Below are positions 33,373 to 41,682 of a stretch of DNA of 64,000 nucleotides, piece by piece. The DNA comes from Streptomyces sp. NBC_00523 (GTDB lineage: Bacteria; Actinomycetota; Actinomycetes; Streptomycetales; Streptomycetaceae): assembly GCF_036346615.1 (NCBI RefSeq), contig NZ_CP107836.1, positions 3,348,001-3,412,000 on the forward strand, in the 5' to 3' direction. How positions within the stretch are numbered: the first letter of the stretch is position 1; every line of letters begins with the position of its first letter. The notes under the pieces were generated by a model, which was not told the origin of the DNA, searched no databases, and was given only the letters and a program-made list of their open reading frames with translations. The position numbers and the translations under genes are program-made.

Positions 33373-34833
33373 GTGATCTCCACCATCGATCCGCAGCAGC
33401 CCGCGCTCGAAGCGGACGTAGTCGTTGTCGGCGCCGGCCCCGCGGGGATGGCGGTGGCTTCGGGACTCATCGAAGCCGGCCGCCACGTCCTCGTACTCGA
33501 CAGCGGAGCCTTCCGCCCCGCCCCCGACCCCGATCTGGGCGGCGGCCGGATCGAGGGCGGCAACCCGTACTACAACCTCGCCGCGTGCCGGCCGCGAGGT
33601 CTCGGCGGCAGCACGACGCTGTGGGGCGGCTGGATCGAACCGCTCGACCCCATCGACTTCGAGGACCGCCCCGAGGTCACCGGCGCGTCCGGCTGGTGCC
33701 TGGACCACGCGGAGCTCGCGCCGTACTACTCCGAAGCGCTCGCCTTCTGCGGGGTGCCCGACAAGGTGGACCTCAGGTCCTGGAAGCGCCAGGACGAGGC
33801 GCGTGCGGCGGGCTCCCCGCTGGAGTCGCGGTGCTTCCCGGCGCTCGGTGCCGTCCAGCTCGGCCACCGGCACGCCGGGATGTTCACGACGGGCCGGGCG
33901 GACCTCCTGCTCGACGCGACGGTGACGCGGATCGTGACGTCACCGGACGGGTCGAGCGTCGACCACCTGGTCGTGGCGTCGCCGAAGGGCGAGTGCCGCG
34001 TCACCGGCGGCTCCTTCGTCCTGGCCGCCGGCGGCTTCGAGACACCCCGCCTGCTCCTCGCCTCGGCGAACGGTCAGTGGCCCGAGGGTCTCGGCAACGG
34101 CCATGACATCGTGGGCCGTTACTTCATGGAGCACCCTCACGTCGACATCCTCCGCTTCCGCGGCAACGCCGCCGACTTCGACCTGGGCTTCTTCGCGGGC
34201 GAACCGGCCGGGACGTCCCGTGACGGACAGCCCATGTCCACGACCGGCGCCCTGATGCTCTCGGACGACGCCTGCCGCGCGGCCGGGGTGGGCAGGGCGC
34301 AGCTGTTCCTGGAGGAGGTGGGCGACCACACCCAGCACCGCATCGCCGTGGAGCACCGGGACCGCCCCGTCCACCTGAAGCAGAGCGTGCCCGCCACGAG
34401 CGACGAACTGGCCCTCGTCGCGGTGACCGAGCAGATCCCGAACCGCGACAGCCGCGTCGTCCTCGGCGAGGACCGGGACCGCTACGGAGTGCCCAAGCCG
34501 GTCGTCCACTGGGAGCTCACGGACACGGACCACCGCACGGTGGACGTGGCGGCGGCCGCCGCCCGCGACCTGCTGCACACCCTCGGCGCCACCGAGGCCC
34601 GCATACGCCCCAACGCCTGGTCCCTGGACACCGTCGGCGGCCCCCACCACCTGGGTACCACCCGCATGGCCGACTCCCCGTCCGAGGGCGTGGTGAACAG
34701 CGACAGCCGCGTACACGACGTCACCAACCTGTACATCGCGGGCGGCTCCACCTTCCCCACCGGCGGCTACGCCCCACCCACCCTGACGGTAGTAGCCCTG
34801 GCCCTCCGCCTCGCCCACCACCTGACGACCTGA
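33373..34833 (+). CDS. GMC-family FAD-dependent oxidoreductase
   Basis: A 486-residue flavoprotein. The dinucleotide-binding motif VVVVGAGPAGMAVASGL lies near residues 17-33, GLGGSTTLWGGW near residue 76 is the second FAD contact, and the C-terminal signature has the catalytic histidine region GGPHHLGTTRM and NLYIAGGSTFPTGGYAPP. GMC enzymes oxidise primary alcohols; relatives such as BtrQ/NeoG oxidise the 6'-hydroxyl of aminoglycoside precursors, and this cluster also holds a GT4 and a deacetylase. GTG at 33373 follows GAGGAACGAG. It is the last gene before the terminator and the tRNA. Confidence 0.9.
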   Translation: MISTIDPQQPALEADVVVVGAGPAGMAVASGLIEAGRHVLVLDSGAFRPAPDPDLGGGRIEGGNPYYNLAACRPRGLGGSTTLWGGWIEPLDPIDFEDRPEVTGASGWCLDHAELAPYYSEALAFCGVPDKVDLRSWKRQDEARAAGSPLESRCFPALGAVQLGHRHAGMFTTGRADLLLDATVTRIVTSPDGSSVDHLVVASPKGECRVTGGSFVLAAGGFETPRLLLASANGQWPEGLGNGHDIVGRYFMEHPHVDILRFRGNAADFDLGFFAGEPAGTSRDGQPMSTTGALMLSDDACRAAGVGRAQLFLEEVGDHTQHRIAVEHRDRPVHLKQSVPATSDELALVAVTEQIPNRDSRVVLGEDRDRYGVPKPVVHWELTDTDHRTVDVAAAAARDLLHTLGATEARIRPNAWSLDTVGGPHHLGTTRMADSPSEGVVNSDSRVHDVTNLYIAGGSTFPTGGYAPPTLTVVALALRLAHHLTT

Positions 34834-34853
34834 CCCGCAGGCCCGAAACCAAA

Positions 34854-34883
34854 AACCCCAGGTCACGAAAGTGACCTGGGGTT
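34854..34883. terminator. Strong hairpin terminator between GMC gene and tRNA-Thr
   Basis: A perfect 13-bp stem (34854-34866 with 34871-34883) closed by a GAAA/TTTC loop. A run of A precedes it on the plus strand, so the minus-strand transcript (tRNA) ends in a U tract after GGGG. It can also stop the rightward GMC transcript. Confidence 0.85.
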
Positions 34884-34891
34884 CTCGACTG

Positions 34892-34965
34892 AGCCGCCTT
34901 CGGGATTCGAACCCGAGACCTACGCATTACGAGTGCGTTGCTCTGGCCAACTGAGCTAAGGCGGC
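34892..34965 (-). tRNA. tRNA-Thr (anticodon CGT)
   Basis: A 74-nt cloverleaf on the minus strand: acceptor stem GCCGCCT/AGGCGGC, D stem GCTC/GAGC, anticodon stem ACGCA/TGCGT with loop CTCGTAA (anticodon CGT, threonine), T stem TCGGG/CCCGA with TTCGAAT loop, discriminator T. CCA is not encoded. The 3' end faces the biosynthetic cluster. Its terminator follows directly. Confidence 0.97.
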
Positions 34966-35064
34966 GCGCCCTGTTCGCACCATGATGCGATCAGCAGCGA
35001 CGCCAAGTCTACACAGTTTCCAGGGGTGCTCCGAACCAGCCCGTTCCGGCACCGTTCGCGCAGG

Positions 35065-36615
35065 TCAGCGGCACTTCTTGTGCGCGGCGGGCGGGGTGCC
35101 CTCCAGGAGATACGTATTGATCGCCGTGTCGATGCAGTCGCTGCCGCGTCCGTACGCGGTGTGGCCGTCGCCCTCGTAGGTGAGGAGGGTGCCCGAGGAG
35201 AGCTGGTCCGCCAGGGACTCGGCCCAGGCGTACGGGGTGGCCGGGTCGCGGGTGGTGCCGACGACGACGATGGGGGCGGCGCCCTTCGCCTCGATGCGAT
35301 GGGCGGTGCCGGTGGCGGGGACGGGCCAGTGGCCGCAGTTCAGGGCCGCCCAGGCGAAGCCCCTGCCGAAGACCGGGGACGCCTTCTCGAAGGAGGGGAG
35401 CGCCTTCTCGACGGCCTCGGGACCGGTGAAGGCGGGCGGGAGGTCGAGGCAGTTCACCGCGGCGTTGGCGAACATCAGATTGGTGTACTTACCGCTCGGC
35501 TCACGCTCGTAGTAACTGTCGGCCAGGGCCAGCAGCCCGGCACCGTCACCCGACTCGGCACCGGTCAGCGCGCTCCGGAGCTGGGGCCAGGCCGACTCGT
35601 CGTACATCGCGGCGATGACGCCCGTCGTGGCGAGCGATTCGCCCAGCTCGCGGGACTCGCCCGTGCGGATCGGGTTCTCGTCCAGGTCGGCGAAGAGCTT
35701 CTTCAGGCGGTCCGCCGCATCCGAGGCGGACGTGCTCCCGAGCGGGCAGTCCGCCTGCTGCACGCAGTCCTTCGCGAACGACTGGAACGCCATCTCGAAC
35801 CCCGCCGTCTGGGCCCGGTTCATCTCCACCGACGAGAGCGAGGGGTCCATCGCCCCGTCGAGGACCAGGCGGCCGGTGCGGCCGGGGAACAGCTCGGCGT
35901 ACGTCGCCCCGAGGAACGTCCCGTACGACGCCCCCACGTAGTTCAGCCGCTCGTCGCCGAGCAGGGCGCGCAGCATGTCCATGTCGCGAGCGGTCTCCAC
36001 GGTCGAGACATGCGGCAGCACCTCGCCCGAGCGCTTATCGCAGCCCGAGGCGAACTTCTCGAAGGCGTCACTCAGCTTCGTGACCTCGGCGTCGTCGTCC
36101 GGGGTCTGGTCCACCTGCGTGTACGCGTCCATCTGCGGCCCGGTCAGACACTCGACGGGCTCGCTGCGCGCCACCCCGCGCGGGTCGACGGCCACCATGT
36201 CGTAGCGGGCCCGCACCTGGGCGGGGTAGCCGATCCCTGCGTAGCCCTGGAGGTAGCCGATAGCCGATCCGCCGGGGCCGCCCGGGTTGACCAGGAGGGA
36301 GCCGATCCGTTTGCCGGGGCCGGTGGCCTTCTTGCGCGAGACGGCCAGCTTGATGTCGCCGCCGTCCGGCTTCGCGTAGTCCAGCGGCGCCTTCATCGTC
36401 GTGCACTGGAAGCCGCTGACTCCGCAGTCCCGCCAGCTGAGGTGCTGCGCGTAGTACGACTTCAGGGCGGCCGGGACCGCCGAGGGCGACGCGGACGCCG
36501 TGTCGGCGGAGGACGAGGTTCCCGACGACGAGTCTCCGCCGCTGCACCCGGAGACGAGCAGGCCGGCGGTGCCGAGCGCGAGGGCGAGAGTGCGGAACGG
36601 GCGCCTGGTGTCCAT
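35065..36615 (-). CDS. Secreted tripeptidyl aminopeptidase-like alpha/beta hydrolase (lipoprotein)
   Basis: A 516-residue serine hydrolase of the S33/TAP family. The N-terminus is a lipoprotein signal with lipobox VSGC (Cys24), followed by a Ser/Ala-rich spacer. The alpha/beta core has VNPGGPGGSAIG (oxyanion region), nucleophile Ser230 in GASYGT, the acid in VVGTTRDPATPY and the catalytic His in EGDGHTAYGRGSDC; the TAP-like C-terminal domain ends the protein. Family enzymes release tripeptides or amino acids from exported proteins. Several cysteines suggest disulfides. ATG 36615 begins the signal sequence directly. Confidence 0.9.
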   Translation of the reverse strand: MDTRRPFRTLALALGTAGLLVSGCSGGDSSSGTSSSADTASASPSAVPAALKSYYAQHLSWRDCGVSGFQCTTMKAPLDYAKPDGGDIKLAVSRKKATGPGKRIGSLLVNPGGPGGSAIGYLQGYAGIGYPAQVRARYDMVAVDPRGVARSEPVECLTGPQMDAYTQVDQTPDDDAEVTKLSDAFEKFASGCDKRSGEVLPHVSTVETARDMDMLRALLGDERLNYVGASYGTFLGATYAELFPGRTGRLVLDGAMDPSLSSVEMNRAQTAGFEMAFQSFAKDCVQQADCPLGSTSASDAADRLKKLFADLDENPIRTGESRELGESLATTGVIAAMYDESAWPQLRSALTGAESGDGAGLLALADSYYEREPSGKYTNLMFANAAVNCLDLPPAFTGPEAVEKALPSFEKASPVFGRGFAWAALNCGHWPVPATGTAHRIEAKGAAPIVVVGTTRDPATPYAWAESLADQLSSGTLLTYEGDGHTAYGRGSDCIDTAINTYLLEGTPPAAHKKCR

Positions 36616-36697
36616 GCCCGGAGCGTAGCCGCAGCCCGGCCGTTCACCCGATTCCTTGCTCTTTCGGGTGATCCGGCGGGTGTACGGGCACGCCGTC

Positions 36698-37903
36698 TCA
36701 GCCCGCGCGCAGCGCCATCGTCATCGCCTCCACCGCCAGCAGCGGCGCCACATTGCGGTCCAGGGCGCGGCGGCAGGCCGACACCGCCTCGATCCGGCGC
36801 AGCGTGCGCTCCGGGGTGGACGCGCGGGCGACGCGGTCCAGGGCGTCCTCGGCGTCGGCGTTGGCTATCGCGATCCGCGAGCCGAACTGCAGGGCGAGCA
36901 CATCGCGGTAGAAACCGGTCAGTTCGGTGAGCGCCAGGTCGAGGCTGTCGCGCTGGGTGCGGGTCTTGCGGCGCTTCTGCCTGTCCTCCAGCTCCTTCAT
37001 CACCCCGGCCGTGCCGCGCGGCATCCGGCCTCCGGCGGCGGCCCCGAGCGCCGCCTTCATGTCCTCGGTCTCCTTTGCGTCCACCTCCTCGGACGCCTGC
37101 TTGGCGTCCTCGGTCGCGGTGTCGATCAGCTCCTGAGCCGCCTTCAGGCAGCCCCCGATGTCCTCGACGCGCAGCGGCAGCTTCAGCACCGCGGCCCGCC
37201 GCGCCCGGGCCCGCTCATCCGTGGCGAGGCGGCGCGCCCGGCCGATGTGCCCCTGCGTCGCACGGGCCGCGGCTGCGGCCCGCTCCGGGTCGATGCCGTC
37301 CCGGCGCACCAGCACGTCCGCGACGGCGTCGACCGGCGGCGTACGCAGGGTGAGGTGGCGGCACCGCGACCGGATCGTCGGCAGCACGTCCTCCAGCGAG
37401 GGCGCGCAGAGCAGCCACACCGTGCGCGGGGCGGGCTCCTCGACCGCCTTCAGCAGGACGTTGCCCGCGCCCTCGGTGAGGCGGTCGGCGTCCTCCATGA
37501 CGATGACCTGCCAGCGCCCGACGGCCGGCGAGAGCTGGGCGCGGCGCACCAGCTCACGGGTCTCCTTCACACCGATGGAGAGCAGGTCGGTGCGGATCAC
37601 GTCGACGTCCGCGTGCGTACCGATGAGGCTGGTGTGGCAGCCGTCGCAGAAGCCGCAGCCCGGCGCCCCGCCCAGGGCGCGGTCGGGGCTCGTGCACTGG
37701 AGCGCTGCGGCGAAGGCCCGGGCGGCGGTGGAGCGCCCGGAGCCCGGCGGGCCGGTGAACAGCCAGGCGTGCGTCATCTTCGAGCCGGGCGGCACCGGCT
37801 CCCCCGCCGCGTCGGCGGTGACCAGCACATCGGCGTCCCGGGCGGCGGCGCCCAGCTGCTCCTGCACCCGGTCCTGGCCGACCAGGTCGTCCCACACGGA
37901 CAT
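36698..37903 (-). CDS. holB: DNA polymerase III delta-prime subunit
   Basis: A 401-residue clamp-loader subunit that acts with delta and tau/gamma to load the beta clamp. The AAA+ N-terminus has VWDDLVGQDRVQEQL, GPPGSGRST (Arg where ATPases carry Lys, as expected for a non-hydrolysing delta-prime), a zinc cluster CGFCDGC, the DADRLTEGAGNVLLKAVEEP sensor region and SRC in IRSRCRHLTL. A lysine/glutamate-rich insertion (about 260-315) precedes the C-terminal helical collar. I chose the ATG at 37903 (MSVWDD) preceded by a purine-rich site; the frame extends upstream without one. It follows the tmk fusion in the same direction, as in other Streptomyces. Confidence 0.92.
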   Translation of the reverse strand: MSVWDDLVGQDRVQEQLGAAARDADVLVTADAAGEPVPPGSKMTHAWLFTGPPGSGRSTAARAFAAALQCTSPDRALGGAPGCGFCDGCHTSLIGTHADVDVIRTDLLSIGVKETRELVRRAQLSPAVGRWQVIVMEDADRLTEGAGNVLLKAVEEPAPRTVWLLCAPSLEDVLPTIRSRCRHLTLRTPPVDAVADVLVRRDGIDPERAAAAARATQGHIGRARRLATDERARARRAAVLKLPLRVEDIGGCLKAAQELIDTATEDAKQASEEVDAKETEDMKAALGAAAGGRMPRGTAGVMKELEDRQKRRKTRTQRDSLDLALTELTGFYRDVLALQFGSRIAIANADAEDALDRVARASTPERTLRRIEAVSACRRALDRNVAPLLAVEAMTMALRAG

Positions 37904-37985
37904 GGGGCACCGCCTTTCCGCTTCGCTCGACGCGTGGCTCCCGTCGCTCCGGTCTCCCATTGTGAGGGACGGGTCTGACAACTCG

Positions 37986-38032
37986 GACGCCGATGGCCCC
38001 GCACCAGGGAAAGGTGCGGGGCCATCGGCGTC
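37986..38032 (-). terminator. Perfect 20-bp stem hairpin downstream of tmk
   Basis: Arms at 37986-38005 and 38013-38032 are exact complements over 20 bp with a 7-base loop. It lies just after the tmk stop (38053) in the direction of transcription and before the holB start, so it should end or attenuate the tmk transcript. No U tract, typical of Streptomyces hairpin terminators. Confidence 0.75.
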
Positions 38033-38052
38033 GTCCCGTAAGGGTGTCCCGG

Positions 38053-41000
38053 TCAGCGGCGCGGCCGTCGTCCCCGGCCCGAGGACTCCGGGCCCTCGTC
38101 GTCGTAACCGCCCAGCAGTTCGTCGGCCAGGCTGGGCAGGTCGTCCAGCGGGGTCTCCTCCGCCCAGTCGGGCCGGGGGCGCCGGGGTCGCTGCTGCTCC
38201 GCGTGCGGGTCGGTGACCTGCGGCAGCTCACGGGTGCGCTCGTTGTCGCCCTCCGGCTGCCGCTCGTCCCGGAAGATGCCGCGCGGCACGCGGCCGGCCG
38301 GGTCGGAGTCCCGTACGCCGGCACCGCGCCCGGTGTCCGGCACGGCGGGCAGCACGGTCGTCTCCTCGGAGTCGTCCGAGAACTTCGGGATCACGGTCGT
38401 CTCGTCCTGGTCGGACGGCCAGGGCCCCCGGCCGGAGCCGGACTCCGGCTCCCCGGGCGCGGGAACGGGCTGCGTGATCTCGTTCGGGTCCACGATCGGC
38501 GTGGGCACGGTCAACTCGTTGTCGGGCCCGGCGGGCCGGTCGCCGCTGCCGGAACCGCCGGCCTCCGATGAGCCCCCGGAGTCCTGCCGCAGCCGGGATT
38601 CCTCCTCCCGGGCGGCCCGGGCGCGGGCTTCCTGCCGTGCGGCCAGGGCGCGGGCCTCCTCCTCGCGGGCGGCCCGCTCACGGGCACGCTCCTCGGCGGC
38701 ATCCGCTTCGGCCTGAGCCTTCGCCCGGGCCTCCGCTTCGGCCTGGCGGCGGGCGGCCTCGGCCCGGAGCAGGGCCTCCTCGGCCTTGCGCTGCTTCTCC
38801 AGCCGCGCGGCCTCGGCCTCCTTGCGGAGCCGGGCTTCCTCCTCCGCCTGCCGGCGCAGCCGCGCCTGCTCCGCTTCGTACGCCGCTTCCTGGGCCTCGC
38901 GGCGCACACGCTCGGCCTCGGCGACGCGGCGGGCCTCCTCAGCACGCTGCCGCTCCTCCTCGGCCTTGCGGGCGGCCTCCTCCTCGGCGCGGAGCCTGGC
39001 CTCCTCGGCGCGCTGCCGGGCTTCTTCCGCCTGGCGCTCGGCCTCGCGGCGGCGGGCTTCCTCCTCCTCGCGGCGCTTGCGCTCCTCCTCCTCGGCGCGG
39101 AGCTTGGCGAGCTGCTCCTGCCGCTCGCGCTCCAGGCGCTCCTCCTCGGCCTTGCGGGCGGCCTCTTCCTCGGCGCGGCGCCTGGCCTCTTCCTCGGCGG
39201 CCTTGCGGGCCTCCTCGCGGGCCTTGATCTCGGCCTCGGAGAGCGGCAGGACCTGGTCGAGGCGGTGGCGTACGACGGTGGTGATGGCCTCCGGTTCCTG
39301 CGCGGCGTCCACCACGAGGTACCGCGTCGGGTCGGCGGCGGCCAGGGTCAGGAAGCCGGAGCGCACCCGGGCGTGGAACTCGGGCGGCTCGGACTCCAGC
39401 CGGTCGGGCGCCTCGGTGAACCGTTCCCTCGCGGTCTCGGGCGCGACGTCCAGGAGGACGGTCAGGTGCGGTACGAGGCCACTCGTCGCCCAGCGCGAGA
39501 TGCGGGCGATCTCGGTGGGGGCCAGATCGCGGCCCGCGCCCTGATAGGCGACGGACGAGTCGATGTAGCGGTCGGAGATGACGACGGCGCCGCGCTCCAG
39601 GGCCGGGCGGACGACCGAGTCGACGTGCTCGGCGCGGTCGGCGGCGTACAGCAGGGCCTCGGCCCGGTTGGAGAGCCCGGCCGACGACACGTCGAGCAGG
39701 ATGGACCGCAGCCGCTTCCCGATAGGGGTCGCGCCCGGCTCACGGGTGACGACGACCTCGTGGCCCTTGGCCCGGATCCACTCGGCGAGCGCCTCGACCT
39801 GGGTGGACTTGCCGGCTCCGTCGCCGCCCTCCAGGGCGATGAAGAAGCCGTTCGCGGCGGGCGTGACGGCCGGGTCGCCGCCGCGCAGCGCCTCGCGCAG
39901 ATCGCGCCGCAGCGGTACGCCGGAACGATCGTCCGTCTTCGCGAGGACGATGACCGCGACGGGCAGCAGCAGGGCGCCGACCAGCATCAGGGTGAACGCG
40001 GCGCCGCCGTGCGCGAAGACGAAGTCGCCGATGGTCAGCCGGTGGGTGCCGATGGCCGCGGCGACCAGGGGGCCGCCGACCGCGCCGAGGGCGATGAGGA
40101 TCCGGACGACGGCCTGGAGGTGCTCGGTGATCCGGGTCCGGCGGGCCTCCTCGGTCTCCTGGTCGGCCAGGACGTGACCGGTGTTCGCGGCGACGCCCGC
40201 CGCGTATCCGGCGAGTACGGCGAGCAGGACGACGGTCGCGGTGTCCGGGACGAGGCCCATCGCCAGGAGGGCGATGCCCGTGACGGCGGTGGCGAACGAG
40301 AGCATCCGCCGCCGCGACAGGGTGGGCAGCACCTTGCCCGCCGTACGGATGCCCACACCCGTACCGCCGGTGAGGGCGAGGACCAGCAGGGCGAGCGTGA
40401 CGGGCCCGCCGCCGAGGTCGCTGGCGTGCAGCACGGCGACGGCGGCCGCGGCCGCGATGGCTCCGGCGACCGCCGCGCAGGTGGCGACGATCAGCGGGAT
40501 GGAACCGGTGCGGCCCTTGTCGGGCCCGTTCCCCGCGGACGGCCGGCGCAACCCCTCCAGGGGCGAGCGCGGGCGTGGCGTCTGTGTGGCGGGCAGTTGC
40601 AGGAAGTACAGGGTGGAGATGGAGGCGGAGAACAGCCCGGCCGCGACGTACGAACCGAGGGCCGCCTGATGGAAGGAGAACCAGTCCAGGCCGGAGCCCA
40701 GCAGGCTGCCGATCACCGTGGCGACCAGCAGAACGGCCGCGGCCAGCGGAACGGCCGCGAAGTCCGTACGCAGGGACAGCCGGCGCAGTGCGTCGAGGTG
40801 GTCCGGCAGCGGGCGCACGGCGGCGCCCTCGATCGGCGGGGCGGGCAGCAGCGCGGGCGCCGCGCTCTCCTTGGCGACGGTCCAGAGCCGCTCGGCCACC
40901 CCGGCCACGAAGACGGTGACGAGGATCATCGTGAGCGCGTTGGCGGGCGTCCAGTCGATCCACAGGGGCGCCACGACGAGCAGCAGGAGCCGCAACCCGT

Positions 41001-41367
41001 CGGCGCCGATCATCAGCCACCGCCGGTCGACCGGCCCGCCCGGTGCCGTGAGCGACGTCAACGGCCCCAGAAGTACGGCTCCGAAGAGCAGGGTGGAAAT
41101 GATCCGGGCCCCGAACACGGCGGCGACGGCAAAGGCCGCCCCCCGGTATCCGGTCCCGAATGAGCCCTCGAGAACCGCCGCTTGCAGCGACAACAGCACC
41201 AGCACGAGAAGGGCGAGTGCATCGCCGGTACTGCCGACGAGCTGGGCGCTCCACAACCGCTTCAGCGGAGGAACACGCAACAGGGCTCGCACGGCGCGCT
41301 CGCGTGAGTCTGCGGCAAGTGCGTCGGAGGTGGGGCTCACGACCGTAGGCTGCTCGGCTCGCGTCAT
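38053..41367 (-). CDS. tmk: MFS-like membrane domain fused to thymidylate kinase and long coiled coil
   Basis: A 1104-residue three-part protein. Residues about 30-495 contain roughly twelve hydrophobic segments of an MFS-like transporter fold. Residues about 505-715 are a complete dTMP kinase (P-loop ALEGGDGAGKSTQ, DRYIDSSVAYQGAGRD) that makes dTDP for DNA synthesis. From about 720 to 960 runs a nearly continuous Glu/Arg/Lys/Ala coiled coil or single alpha helix, followed by an acidic, proline-rich tail. Free dTMP kinases are about 210 residues, so this tethers the enzyme to the membrane. The same fusion occurs in other Streptomyces; whether the MFS part transports anything is unknown. Confidence 0.9.
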   Translation of the reverse strand: MTRAEQPTVVSPTSDALAADSRERAVRALLRVPPLKRLWSAQLVGSTGDALALLVLVLLSLQAAVLEGSFGTGYRGAAFAVAAVFGARIISTLLFGAVLLGPLTSLTAPGGPVDRRWLMIGADGLRLLLLVVAPLWIDWTPANALTMILVTVFVAGVAERLWTVAKESAAPALLPAPPIEGAAVRPLPDHLDALRRLSLRTDFAAVPLAAAVLLVATVIGSLLGSGLDWFSFHQAALGSYVAAGLFSASISTLYFLQLPATQTPRPRSPLEGLRRPSAGNGPDKGRTGSIPLIVATCAAVAGAIAAAAAVAVLHASDLGGGPVTLALLVLALTGGTGVGIRTAGKVLPTLSRRRMLSFATAVTGIALLAMGLVPDTATVVLLAVLAGYAAGVAANTGHVLADQETEEARRTRITEHLQAVVRILIALGAVGGPLVAAAIGTHRLTIGDFVFAHGGAAFTLMLVGALLLPVAVIVLAKTDDRSGVPLRRDLREALRGGDPAVTPAANGFFIALEGGDGAGKSTQVEALAEWIRAKGHEVVVTREPGATPIGKRLRSILLDVSSAGLSNRAEALLYAADRAEHVDSVVRPALERGAVVISDRYIDSSVAYQGAGRDLAPTEIARISRWATSGLVPHLTVLLDVAPETARERFTEAPDRLESEPPEFHARVRSGFLTLAAADPTRYLVVDAAQEPEAITTVVRHRLDQVLPLSEAEIKAREEARKAAEEEARRRAEEEAARKAEEERLERERQEQLAKLRAEEEERKRREEEEARRREAERQAEEARQRAEEARLRAEEEAARKAEEERQRAEEARRVAEAERVRREAQEAAYEAEQARLRRQAEEEARLRKEAEAARLEKQRKAEEALLRAEAARRQAEAEARAKAQAEADAAEERARERAAREEEARALAARQEARARAAREEESRLRQDSGGSSEAGGSGSGDRPAGPDNELTVPTPIVDPNEITQPVPAPGEPESGSGRGPWPSDQDETTVIPKFSDDSEETTVLPAVPDTGRGAGVRDSDPAGRVPRGIFRDERQPEGDNERTRELPQVTDPHAEQQRPRRPRPDWAEETPLDDLPSLADELLGGYDDEGPESSGRGRRPRR

Positions 41368-41437
41368 CCGCCCAGCCTAACGGCCCACCCACATCCCCCG
41401 TGCCCCGCCCGCCAATCCAGCCCCGCCGCACCACCAA

Positions 41438-41636
41438 GCCCCGCCGGCGTTTGAGGCGCGGGGTCCGGGGCGGAGCCCCGAAACTCCAGCCCCTCCGGCG
41501 CTTGAGGCGCGGGGGCCCGGGGCGGAGCCCCGAAACTCCAGCCCCGCCGGCGCTTGAGGCGCGGGGGCCCGGGGCAGAGCCCCGAAACTCCAGCCCCGCC
41601 GGCGCTTGAGGCGCGGGGCCCGGGGCAGAGCCCCGG
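41438..41636. repeat. Four tandem copies of a 51/52-bp intergenic repeat
   Basis: Units begin near 41438, 41489, 41541 and 41593, each reading GCCCCGCCGGCG[C/T]TTGAGGCG followed by CGGGGxCCGGGGC[A/G]GAGCCCCG and AAACTCCA. Copies differ by single bases, mainly A/G in the GAGCCCC segment. Each unit contains self-complementary GGGGC/GCCCC parts that could form hairpins. The family is a common scattered intergenic repeat in Streptomyces; here it fills the gap downstream of topA and may help terminate it. Confidence 0.85.
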
Positions 41637-41682
41637 TTTCGGGAAGGGGCGGGTAGGGGAAGACGCCCGCCGCAGGCGCCCC

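Noticed and set aside
34892..34965. Attachment-site duplication of the tRNA-Thr 3' end
   Set aside because: I looked for a second copy of the T-arm and acceptor sequence in the window and saw none; only a boundary hypothesis is kept.
36698..37903. Inactivating mutation in the delta-prime P-loop (Arg for Lys)
   Set aside because: Delta-prime subunits normally do not hydrolyse ATP, so this change is expected and not a defect.
41438..41636. CRISPR array
   Set aside because: The units abut without unique spacers of constant length, and no cas genes are present; a tandem intergenic repeat fits better.
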